DNA of 13,358 nucleotides, taken from assembly GCA_947630885.1 (NCBI GenBank), contig CANRJI010000021.1, forward strand, positions 1 to 13,358. Direction: 5' to 3'. The notes beneath the pieces are model-generated. The model was not told where the DNA came from. It was given only the letters and a program-made list of their open reading frames with translations, and did not search any database. Each line of letters opens with the position of its first letter. Within the stretch, counting starts at the first letter, position 1. Shown here in pieces: positions 1-7,200 of the stretch. The translations under genes were made by a program, and so were the position numbers. The DNA comes from an uncultured Bacilli bacterium. Its GTDB lineage: Bacteria; Bacillota_I; Bacilli_A; RF39; UBA660.

Positions 1-137
1 ACTAATTTTTTAGTCCTCTACACAGTTCATTTATCATTAGTTTTTGGTTTCACCAACACTACTTGACATTGAACCAATTTCTTTTTTTCTTTATAATTAT
101 AAATTAATAATACATAAAATACACAAATAATTTATTT

Positions 138-530
138 CTAACTTTGTGATCCATGTCCATTAGGGCAATACTTATCTTCAGCTACACCATCGCGTATAAT
201 TGCTGACCAACAAGCTCTCCAAGTAGGTTCATCTTTATCGTAAGTAACATCTTTACTATCAAACATATCAAGTACTGTACTTAAAGCAATTCCTACAAGC
301 CATACAACTAAGAATGCTCCAATAGCATACAAAAATCTTTTTCCAAAACTTTTTGTTGCTTTTTTAACTTCATCTTCTTTACTTGCGATAACAGCTTTTC
401 CTAAATCAACTATACCAAGTATAATTAATAATATTGGAATTCCTATCCATAAAATTTTAACAATTGTTCCAACTATCATCCAAATAGGTTTATAAGTAGT
501 TTCACAACAAATATCAACTAAAAAATACAT
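138..530 (-). CDS. Small two-TM protein with VirB2/TrbC-like topology
   Basis: 130 aa, not identified by a firm family motif. Two hydrophobic segments lie at about residues 17-41 and 65-90, separated by a charged loop (KEDEVKKATKSFGKR, 51-65). By the positive-inside rule that loop is cytoplasmic and both ends are outside. This is the topology of VirB2/TrbC pilins, so a pilin-like or secretion-channel role is an inference only. Cysteines 8, 9, 107 and 122 would all lie outside, consistent with disulfides. The start is supported by a strong GGAGGAG ribosome site just upstream. It is the last gene of the Tad-like cluster, 51 bases after the TadZ-like gene, and has a good promoter of its own in that gap, so it may be expressed independently. 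It could also be an unrelated small membrane protein. Confidence 0.8.
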   Translation of the reverse strand: MYFLVDICCETTYKPIWMIVGTIVKILWIGIPILLIILGIVDLGKAVIASKEDEVKKATKSFGKRFLYAIGAFLVVWLVGIALSTVLDMFDSKDVTYDKDEPTWRACWSAIIRDGVAEDKYCPNGHGSQS

Positions 531-556
531 CTTTTCTCCTCCTTAATACTAAATTA

Positions 557-585
557 ATATTACACTAAAAATAATTAAAAGTCAA
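557..585 (-). promoter_or_regulatory. Candidate sigma-A promoter for the VirB2-like gene
   Basis: On the minus strand a -35 box TTGACT (580-585) is followed after exactly 17 bases by TAATAT (557-562). The -35 overlaps the TGA stop of the TadZ-like gene. The downstream gene starts at 530 with a strong ribosome site, leaving a leader of about 20 bases. The match is good, but AT-rich DNA makes such hexamers common. Confidence 0.5.
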
Positions 586-1640
586 TTATTTCCTTTAAAT
601 ATACTAAAAATACTCTTCTTTTTATCGCTATCTCCATCATCACTACTATTTTCTTCCACTAATTTAACATAGCCTAATTTTTCCAATAAAGGAAGTAATT
701 TACTTTTAACATCTTCCTTATCATTTAAAGGTTCAATACTATAGTATACTTTTACATTAGCTTCTACTTCAAAGTTAGCAATATCATTATCATTTAATAA
801 ACTTTTATTTAGTATAACCTTTTTACCTTTTAATTCAGCAAAAGCTCTAGGATTAATAAGCATAAGCTTATTAAGTTTAATAGTGGATGGCTCAACTAAA
901 TATAAGACTTCATCACAGACATGATCTTTTTTTGTTCTATCCAAATCAACTAAAAAGAAATTTATATCATTATATTTATTAAATATACCATCAATTTCTT
1001 CTTCTTTAATACTAATCATATCTTTATCATTAAAGTATGATAAATCCCTTTTATTAAGTTCAATAGCCATTACACTATAGTAATCACTAAGTACTTTCTT
1101 TAATAAGTATACAAGTGTCGAAGCACCTGCAGAATCAGTGACATTTTTAACTCCCAGAATTATCCTCTTAGGAGTATTTTGAGAGATTGATGGTGTCATA
1201 GTATTATTATCAGTACTAGCATTACTACCAACACCTGTATTATTAACATTATTTTCATTTACATTATGTAAATATGCAACATCACGATAACTGTTAGGAT
1301 TATTGTACAAATACATTAAATTATTAGCGTCATCAGTAAAATTATAGATACCCATACTAACTAATTTAGCCAGAAACTGATCAGATTTACTTATTGGATC
1401 ATCTTTGTCAAGTAAAAGAATAACCTTTTCCATATCAAGATTCATCGATAATTTTTGCAAGTTACTCATATCTTTATAATTTTTAATTGCTGTAATATCT
1501 AAAAACATTTTATTAAAGAAGAAATTATTAAATGTTGATATAATTTCTTCAACATCATATTCCCCTTCTAATTTTTTTGACACTTCAATATTAAGACCAC
1601 TAAAAATATCAAGATATTTATTTCCAACGACACTGTCCAT
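582..1640 (-). CDS. TadZ/CpaE-like protein with degenerate P-loop
   Basis: 352 aa, cytoplasmic. The layout suggests an N-terminal receiver-like or accessory region (about 1-125), an Asn-rich linker (126-157), then a MinD/ParA-like region starting with a beta strand and P-loop-like segment KRIILGVKNVTDSAGASTL (158-176). The usual GKGGxGKT(T/S) is reduced to SAGAST, with Ala where the catalytic Lys should be, so ATP hydrolysis is unlikely. TadZ/CpaE proteins localise Tad pilus assembly and often have atypical ATPase motifs; that family assignment rests on the fold-like pattern and on position in the cluster. Further strands such as NFFLVDLD (227-234) fit a Rossmann core. A charged Ser/Asp/Lys tail ends the protein. 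The start lies 2 bases after the stop of the TadE-like gene, with AAAGGATAAG inside that gene as ribosome site. Confidence 0.7.
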   Translation of the reverse strand: MDSVVGNKYLDIFSGLNIEVSKKLEGEYDVEEIISTFNNFFFNKMFLDITAIKNYKDMSNLQKLSMNLDMEKVILLLDKDDPISKSDQFLAKLVSMGIYNFTDDANNLMYLYNNPNSYRDVAYLHNVNENNVNNTGVGSNASTDNNTMTPSISQNTPKRIILGVKNVTDSAGASTLVYLLKKVLSDYYSVMAIELNKRDLSYFNDKDMISIKEEEIDGIFNKYNDINFFLVDLDRTKKDHVCDEVLYLVEPSTIKLNKLMLINPRAFAELKGKKVILNKSLLNDNDIANFEVEANVKVYYSIEPLNDKEDVKSKLLPLLEKLGYVKLVEENSSDDGDSDKKKSIFSIFKGNN

Positions 1641-1642
1641 TA

Positions 1643-2077
1643 TTAACTTATCCTTTCTATTTTGCGAGTTTCACCTTTAACAGGTATCGTAAAGCCTAAA
1701 TCAAGAAATGGTATTTCTAGTCTAATAAAAGTCGTAACTTTATAATATGTTGCCGTCATTCCATCAACTGAAGATGTTGCCCTAACTTCTTCAATAAGGT
1801 ACCCACGTCCATAACAATTATCTTCATCACTAACATTTTTACAATCAATTAAGTAACTAACTCGTGCCAAATATTCATCAATTTGACCGAGAACACTATC
1901 ACTAGAAGTATCATTAAAATCACGTATGCCCTCATTTTGCTCAATAATGTCAATTACCTTATTTTTTACTTTGAAAGCTCTCGCATAATTGAAAGCTACC
2001 GCTACAAAAGTTATGTAGACAGCAAGAAATATGACAAACACATATATCATAAATGTTCCACCAACAGCATCTCTCAT
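1643..2077 (-). CDS. TadE-like pseudopilin
   Basis: 144 aa. A six-residue leader ending in Gly (MRDAVG) precedes a hydrophobic helix (about 8-33) and a charged segment ARAFKVKNKVIDIIEQ. This is the pilin/pseudopilin plan of TadE/TadF proteins. The remaining part (50-144) is extracytoplasmic, with Cys79 and Cys88 as a likely disulfide. The leader closely resembles that of the 59-aa pilin just upstream (MKEATG), so both may be cut by one prepilin peptidase, which is not in the window. The usual Glu at +5 after the cleavage site is absent. The ribosome site AGGTGAT overlaps the stop of the preceding pilin gene, 10 bases away, indicating coupled translation. Confidence 0.7.
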   Translation of the reverse strand: MRDAVGGTFMIYVFVIFLAVYITFVAVAFNYARAFKVKNKVIDIIEQNEGIRDFNDTSSDSVLGQIDEYLARVSYLIDCKNVSDEDNCYGRGYLIEEVRATSSVDGMTATYYKVTTFIRLEIPFLDLGFTIPVKGETRKIERIS

Positions 2078-2087
2078 TATTTATCAC

Positions 2088-2267
2088 CTACTTTGTATAA
2101 TCATCTAAACCAGTATCAACACCAGTCATATCTGTAAAAGTTTTCTCAATCCACTTTCTTCCAATTGAATCGTCACTACCAAACAATACCATTGCAATAG
2201 TCAAAACTAAGGCTACCAATACAATAGTAATAACTGTCATTGAAACTTCACCTGTTGCTTCTTTCAT
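2088..2267 (-). CDS. 59-aa Flp/Tad pilin-like small protein
   Basis: A short gene that is easy to miss: ATG at 2267, stop TAG at 2088-2090. The product begins MKEATGEVSM, continues with a long hydrophobic helix (about residues 10-30), then GSDDSIGRKWIEKTF and a short polar tail ending DDYTK. Size, short leader ending in Gly and N-terminal helix match the plan of Flp major pilins or minor pilins of Tad systems. The Glu5 typical of type IV pilins is not in the usual place. It has the ribosome site AGAAGGTGAG 6 bases before ATG and sits between tadC and the TadE-like gene, where a pilin is expected. A 58-base gap separates it from tadC, longer than most junctions in this operon. Whether it is the major or a minor pilin cannot be told from sequence. 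Confidence 0.78.
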   Translation of the reverse strand: MKEATGEVSMTVITIVLVALVLTIAMVLFGSDDSIGRKWIEKTFTDMTGVDTGLDDYTK

Positions 2268-2325
2268 TATTTCTCACCTTCTTTCATATCTTAATCTTTT
2301 TTATCATTGTATATATTCCAAATTT

Positions 2326-3117
2326 TTACATTGAAATCAACATAAAAATTGAAATCAATAATAGTATAAGCGATCCCCCACCAGTTACAACCATCATGAT
2401 CATCGTTTTATTTTCCATTTTATTAAGTCTTGCTTTATACTTCTGCTCCCTTGCTTTAGCCTGAAGTGAAGAAACTGATTTCGAAAAAGATACAAGTTGT
2501 TCATGTTTCTTTTCTTGCTCACCAAGACCTAAACGATATAATAATCTCATCATTCTCATCGAATCTCTAACTGGATACTCTTTAGCAAAATCCATGTATG
2601 GATCAATTGATGAGTCACCAGCTTCAATTTTACTTATCAGTCTCTTTAACCCAGGTTTAAATACTTCTGGAGCATCATCGATACTTTTAGCAAGTGCAAC
2701 TGGAACCGTATAATGGTGAACTAGTACCTCCAAACTTTTAAGATAGTAAGGAAGTAAAGAATCAATATAATTAAGATGTGCTTTATACCAACTTTTTAAA
2801 CTTAGATACTGCGATTTATAAACAAAGAATCCTAGTACCAAAGCTCCAAGTATTCCAAGATAATTAACTTCTGTTAAAAATAAGAATAACAAAGCTGCCG
2901 CTACTATTACACCATTCTTAATTCTCTTCATATATACTTCATTAGGATCATATACCCTATCACCATACTTTGCAATAAGAAGAAAATCATAATCTTTCTC
3001 TTTAAGTAAATTACAAAGCTTACTATTTTTTCCAAATAATCCATCTTTATCAATTTTACCATTGACAATAAATATATATATTACTATTATGGCTATAATT
3101 AGCATTTCTATCATCAT
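2326..3117 (-). CDS. tadC: TadC-like inner-membrane platform protein (T2SSF domain)
   Basis: 263 aa membrane protein. Hydrophobic segments lie at about 3-18, 68-100 (probably two passes) and 238-262. Between them is the cytoplasmic helical T2SSF/GspF-type domain (about 110-235), including YIDSLLPYYLKSLEVL and RLLYRLGLGEQEKKHEQL. Tad systems use two such platform proteins, TadB and TadC, which couple the CpaF motor to pilin extraction. The start ATG shares one base with the TAA stop of tadB (TAATG), with AGGTG as ribosome site, so translation is coupled. A second ATG directly follows and could equally be used. TadC rather than TadB is assigned from position after tadB. Confidence 0.82.
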   Translation of the reverse strand: MMIEMLIIAIIVIYIFIVNGKIDKDGLFGKNSKLCNLLKEKDYDFLLIAKYGDRVYDPNEVYMKRIKNGVIVAAALLFLFLTEVNYLGILGALVLGFFVYKSQYLSLKSWYKAHLNYIDSLLPYYLKSLEVLVHHYTVPVALAKSIDDAPEVFKPGLKRLISKIEAGDSSIDPYMDFAKEYPVRDSMRMMRLLYRLGLGEQEKKHEQLVSFSKSVSSLQAKAREQKYKARLNKMENKTMIMMVVTGGGSLILLLISIFMLISM

Positions 3118-4019
3118 TATTCAGCACCTACATTCTCGTTGTAGTATTTTTCTCCTGATAGAAGAAACCAACTATTTATAATAACCACACCATGAATAAA
3201 TATTCTAATAATAACATTATCCGTCATAGATATATACGTTTCCGTTCCAATTAATATCTGAATTAAAGCAATCATACCATATAAAGCAACACCAAAAGTA
3301 ATAAATTGTTTATGGAATGCCGCTCTATCCGTTCGATCTCGATATACACCTTCAACCAAAATATCGATATCTGAAAGCATATTTTCAAAAGTTTCTGCCG
3401 TATCTTTAGCACCTTCTTTAGTTACTTGTAAAAATAACTGATGCATATTTTTAACCATATAGTATGGATATTTAGTATCCATATATTTAATTGAATCGTA
3501 TACATCACCCTGTTCATAAGATAAAGCAATCATCGTCTTAACATCAGATAAAATTGGTTCTTCCAAAATTCCTGATTCGACAACACCTTCAAGAGATTTA
3601 ACAAAAGCTTGTGTTGTAGCAAATTCCATAATCGTATTTGTACAATATACTTGAACCTGTTCAAATAAATATTCACTATATTGTCTTTTACATCTAAGAT
3701 AAGTAACATAAGGTATAAAAGAAACCGCTATTACAATATAAATAATACATATAAATAAATTATAAAAATATAAATAACTGATACCACCCGCTAATCCAGC
3801 AAAAATAATAATTTGAAATAAATATTGTCTAGGTGTATATTCAAGCCCTAATTCTTTTACTTTATCACGCATCACTTTAAAAGAATATGGCTCAAATTTT
3901 TTATAAGTATTTATTGCTTGCTGAGAAATAAATTTATATACAGATTCTCCCTTTTTTGTTCGATATGAGACAATAAACACTATAATTAAACCAATTAAAA
4001 TAATTTCCACTATTATCAC
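3117..4019 (-). CDS. tadB: TadB-like inner-membrane platform protein (T2SSF domain)
   Basis: 300 aa. Membrane segments at about 3-18, 65-83, 86-107, 240-258 and 270-288 flank a cytoplasmic helical T2SSF/GspF-type domain (about 112-238), with EYLFEQVQVYCTNTIMEFA and the conserved-looking EGAKDTAETFENMLSDID. It is the first of two platform proteins of a Tad apparatus and lies directly after the CpaF motor gene, as in classical tad loci. No ATG is available: the start is GTG at 4019, six bases after the cpaF stop, with AAGG close by. An in-frame GTG at 4010 has a better-spaced AGGTG site and is a real alternative, which would shorten the protein by three residues. Confidence 0.85.
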   Translation of the reverse strand: MIIVEIILIGLIIVFIVSYRTKKGESVYKFISQQAINTYKKFEPYSFKVMRDKVKELGLEYTPRQYLFQIIIFAGLAGGISYLYFYNLFICIIYIVIAVSFIPYVTYLRCKRQYSEYLFEQVQVYCTNTIMEFATTQAFVKSLEGVVESGILEEPILSDVKTMIALSYEQGDVYDSIKYMDTKYPYYMVKNMHQLFLQVTKEGAKDTAETFENMLSDIDILVEGVYRDRTDRAAFHKQFITFGVALYGMIALIQILIGTETYISMTDNVIIRIFIHGVVIINSWFLLSGEKYYNENVGAE

Positions 4020-4025
4020 CTACCT

Positions 4026-5420
4026 TCACGCAGTACCACCACTATTTATATTAGAAGGATTAACCGCCGCTATATTAACTGTAGCATTTTGATTAACTCC
4101 CGCTACATTACTACTATTAATTATACCACGACTTGCTACAGAATTAACAGTATTATTTACACTGTTATTAACTAAATTATTTGTATTACCTAACGAATAA
4201 TTACTACTAGGTACACTTTGATTATTTACAGGTGAAACATTATTTACCTGCGAAGTATTTACCTTTAAAGTACTTTGATTAACATTTTGAACATAACTAT
4301 TATCAACCTTAAATTCTGCATTAGAAGAATTATTACTAGTATTATCTAACGAAGCATCTTTAAATTCTTCCTTTACTAAAATATCTCTCGGCATTATTAC
4401 ACCCTGTGATTCCAAGTAACTAATCAAATATTTTGAAGGATTAGCCATCGATTCTCTTCCATCAGGTGTCTTACGATATAAAATTTTATATTGAGCATTG
4501 TTATCATCATCGACATAAAACTCGACAACTTCAGAAACCTCTCTATGAAATTTCTGATATTTTTGACTGTAATAACCTTTTATATGAACACCAAGTTGTA
4601 CATATCTATGAATTGTTTTTAAAAATTGATCAATTTCAATATTTGATTCAAGCAAACTGTACATTCTACTTGGAATCGATTCTGCTTTATCAGCATGTAT
4701 TGTCGACAAAATATTGTGACCTGACGAAATAGAGTTACGAACAGCCATTACTGCTTCTGCTGATCTTACCTCAGATAACAATATCCATTTAGGATTTTGT
4801 CTCATACAAGTAACCAAAACATCAGAATATGAAGCAATATTATTTGTCTTCATTGCAACAATATCACGCTTAGGAAATATTTTATCCAAATGAAGTTCCA
4901 AAGTATCTTCAATTGTAATAATTTTTTCATCTTCTTTTGTATGAGAAGCTAAATACTTAATAAATTCCGTTTTACCAGAACCAGTTTCACCACTGACAAT
5001 TATATTGCAGTGGCCTTCAACACACTTTAAAAGAAAGTCATGAATATTAAGTCTAATATAATCTTCCGCTATTATCTTTTCTTTTTGTAACCTTATTTTC
5101 GCAGGTGTCTTTCTTATTAGTAAAGCAATTCCGTTTTTCGCAATTGAATCGTGAACAAAATTCATTCTTAATTCTGCTGATTCAGCATCGAGAAAGGGAT
5201 TCGCCATATTGAAAGATTTTCCCATTGAATTAGCGCACTGGAAAGCAATTTTCTCTACTAAAGGATTATCGATACCCGTATTTTCTACTCTTTGTACACC
5301 CTGTGATAAAGTTTTAATCCAAACATTTCCACCATTACTATAAGAAATATCAGTTACATCATCATTATCTAAGAACTGTTTTAATGGGCCAAAATCAATT
5401 TGGGTAAATTGTGCATCCAT
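4026..5420 (-). CDS. cpaF: CpaF/TadA-type secretion ATPase with Asn-rich tail
   Basis: 464 aa, cytoplasmic hexameric motor of the VirB11/GspE superfamily that powers Tad pilus assembly or secretion. Visible motifs in order: N-terminal domain (1-125), Walker A GETGSGKT (144-151), Asp box ITIEDTLEL (168-176), Walker B-like WILLSEVRS (212-220), His box GHNILSTIHADKA (234-246). All key residues look intact, so it should be active. The part before Walker A is short for a CpaF, closer to VirB11. The core ends near residue 355. Residues 360-464 form a low-complexity tail with about 29 Asn in 105 residues plus many Ser and Val, not typical of this family and probably disordered. A strong AAGGAGGG ribosome site precedes the ATG; cpaB ends 15 bases upstream. 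Confidence 0.93.
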   Translation of the reverse strand: MDAQFTQIDFGPLKQFLDNDDVTDISYSNGGNVWIKTLSQGVQRVENTGIDNPLVEKIAFQCANSMGKSFNMANPFLDAESAELRMNFVHDSIAKNGIALLIRKTPAKIRLQKEKIIAEDYIRLNIHDFLLKCVEGHCNIIVSGETGSGKTEFIKYLASHTKEDEKIITIEDTLELHLDKIFPKRDIVAMKTNNIASYSDVLVTCMRQNPKWILLSEVRSAEAVMAVRNSISSGHNILSTIHADKAESIPSRMYSLLESNIEIDQFLKTIHRYVQLGVHIKGYYSQKYQKFHREVSEVVEFYVDDDNNAQYKILYRKTPDGRESMANPSKYLISYLESQGVIMPRDILVKEEFKDASLDNTSNNSSNAEFKVDNSYVQNVNQSTLKVNTSQVNNVSPVNNQSVPSSNYSLGNTNNLVNNSVNNTVNSVASRGIINSSNVAGVNQNATVNIAAVNPSNINSGGTA

Positions 5421-5435
5421 TTTTTGCCCTCCTTT

Positions 5436-6278
5436 TTATTCTTCAGTTACATCATCTGTATTATCTTCATCCTCTGTAACTTGATCACTAATATTAGGTA
5501 AATCATCTACTGAAACAAATTCTGTCTTATCATTTATAAATTCTTCTATTTGCCTACTGCTAACAGTAACCGTATCTTCTTCTGTAAGTGTTGCCGTATT
5601 AGGTATTAATAGAAGCTCAACATCGTAATCTTCTAAATATAGAGCTTTTCTAAGAAGTAAATGTGTCTCTTCGGGAACAGCAAATAATAAATATGCTGGT
5701 GTTCTATCTTCTTCACTATTTTCAAATACATGTCTACCTGCTGAATCCTTAACATCGAGAACCTCAATATTACTAACAAATTTACCAAACATAACTTCAC
5801 CGCTATCATTTAGTGATTTGTAGTAAATATTGATATAACTTCCAGGAGCCATCGAATTAGCATAAGTTGTATATATATCTACTGGATATATAATAACTGT
5901 ATATCCCTCTGGAACATCAGCAAATGCTGAATCAGGAAGCTCATCTTCTGTAACAACCAAATCAGCATAGAATAAGCTACCCTTTGCAATTATCGTATTG
6001 TAGTTAGAGTATTTACCAACAATACTGTTGACATTTGAATAATACTTTCCTACTAAGAATGATTTAGGAACATTCATCGTTCCAATCATATCCTCTGTAA
6101 TGTACGTTCTAGGTTGAATCGTAACATTAGCATAAGGGACTTGTACTAATTCAACTTTTGAATTAATACGCCAGTTATAACCAATATATAATATTAATAA
6201 ACATAATATTACCCCAATTATTGTAACCGTATTTTTGTTACCCAAAAATTTTTTTATCGAAGCTTTTAAATTATTCAT
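5436..6278 (-). CDS. cpaB: CpaB/RcpC-like pilus assembly protein (SAF domain)
   Basis: 280 aa. One N-terminal membrane helix (about 17-35) anchors an extracytoplasmic region. Residues 46-110 look like an SAF domain: VPYANVTIQPRTYITEDMIG followed by VPKSFL and KGSLFYADLV, the usual CpaB pattern. The second half, PEGYTVIIYPVDIYTT (123-138) onward, including GSYINIYY (146-153), matches the RcpC/CpaB beta domain. In diderms CpaB works with the secretin; here no secretin is seen, so it presumably acts at the outer face of the membrane or in the cell wall. The C-terminus (about 258-280) is strongly acidic. AAAAGGAGG gives the start. It follows the 298-aa gene by 25 bases and precedes cpaF by 15. 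Confidence 0.85.
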   Translation of the reverse strand: MNNLKASIKKFLGNKNTVTIIGVILCLLILYIGYNWRINSKVELVQVPYANVTIQPRTYITEDMIGTMNVPKSFLVGKYYSNVNSIVGKYSNYNTIIAKGSLFYADLVVTEDELPDSAFADVPEGYTVIIYPVDIYTTYANSMAPGSYINIYYKSLNDSGEVMFGKFVSNIEVLDVKDSAGRHVFENSEEDRTPAYLLFAVPEETHLLLRKALYLEDYDVELLLIPNTATLTEEDTVTVSSRQIEEFINDKTEFVSVDDLPNISDQVTEDEDNTDDVTEE

Positions 6279-6303
6279 ATCATTTCCTCCTTTTCAAAAC
6301 TTC

Positions 6304-7200
6304 TTAGTTACTAAATTCATATTCTAAATAAGACCAAACAACCTCATATTTGAATATTACTTTTTCTTTACCGACATCAGTATTTCCTCTTATTGAAACC
6401 CAATACTTATTAGTTTCATCACAGCTGTAAGTACTAGTACTTAACCCACAGTTATGAAAATCAATATTACTATTTGTAATATCATTAGCATAATCACTAA
6501 TTTTTTGCATATAATCAGTATTTACTGCATTATAATAAGATAATTCTTCCCAAAGTAATGCTTGATTTAATTCCCCTTGTGTATTAACTTTATCACCAAG
6601 CATTTTAACACTTTTTATAACAGCATTTTTAATATTCGGTGCCACAATTTCATCAGGAACTTTCAGTGATTCTAAAATATTAAAATTACTACTTTCTCCA
6701 TCCTTTAACACAATACCATAATAAGTTTGACTATACGTTTTCTCTACGTAAGGATTATCATAATACTGACTTCCCGCATTAACATTAGTATTTTTTCCAA
6801 CAAATTCTAAAATAGCATCTAATCTATTAGCAATATTATAGTCAGAAGCATTTCCTCCAACAGTATATTCTCCTAAACCAGTATCAATTATCACAGATAC
6901 TTTTGGAGGCATTTCCATAATATCATAAGATTTAATTATATACTTATTAGTAATAAATATTGTCGATTCTGCAAATCTTCTCGTAAAGTTCTCTACAAAC
7001 TTTTCCCTAACTATCTTTAAATTACCTGTTTCTCGATAATAAGGAACATCGATTGCATCAACCATTGCTGCTTCGGTAATTTCTTTAAGTAAATAATAAT
7101 CATTTTCATTATTTGTCGTAACTTTTTGAAATAGAAAAATTATTGATAAACCAAGTAATCCTAACATAAATATACCAATTGCCGCAAAAGACCACTTCAT
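6304..7200 (-). CDS. Single-TM pseudopilin-like protein of the Tad cluster, unknown family
   Basis: 298 aa, function not recognised. An N-terminal helix (about 4-24, MKWSFAAIGIFMLGLLGLSI) is followed by NENDYYLLKEITEAAMVDAID, an arrangement like pseudopilins or TadE/F-type proteins, with the bulk exposed outside. It may belong to a DUF family known from gut Firmicutes (DUF5411 comes to mind, from memory only). Residues 64-79 (VREKFVENFTRRFAES) look amphipathic. Cys251 and Cys260 form a likely disulfide near the C-terminus. The start ATG overlaps the TAA of the upstream 715-aa gene by one base (TAATG), with AAGGTGG as ribosome site, so the two products are probably made together. It sits directly before cpaB, suggesting a structural part of the machine. 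Confidence 0.7.
   Translation of the reverse strand: MKWSFAAIGIFMLGLLGLSIIFLFQKVTTNNENDYYLLKEITEAAMVDAIDVPYYRETGNLKIVREKFVENFTRRFAESTIFITNKYIIKSYDIMEMPPKVSVIIDTGLGEYTVGGNASDYNIANRLDAILEFVGKNTNVNAGSQYYDNPYVEKTYSQTYYGIVLKDGESSNFNILESLKVPDEIVAPNIKNAVIKSVKMLGDKVNTQGELNQALLWEELSYYNAVNTDYMQKISDYANDITNSNIDFHNCGLSTSTYSCDETNKYWVSIRGNTDVGKEKVIFKYEVVWSYLEYEFSN

Noticed and set aside
38..61. Small hairpin TTGGT-TTC-ACCAA with flanking TAGT/ACTA
   Set aside because: Only five solid pairs and no T-run on the minus strand, so not a supportable terminator for the cluster.
36..68. Ten-codon open frame on the minus strand (MSSSVGETKN)
   Set aside because: Too short, no convincing ribosome site, no hydrophobic or other recognisable character.
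91..102. Palindrome TTATAATTATAA
   Set aside because: All A/T in an AT-rich spacer; expected by chance and not linked to a regulator.
1883..2464. Plus-strand open frames over the tadC/pilin/TadE region
   Set aside because: They lie antisense to well-supported minus-strand genes, have no ribosome sites and give low-complexity products. They are shadows.
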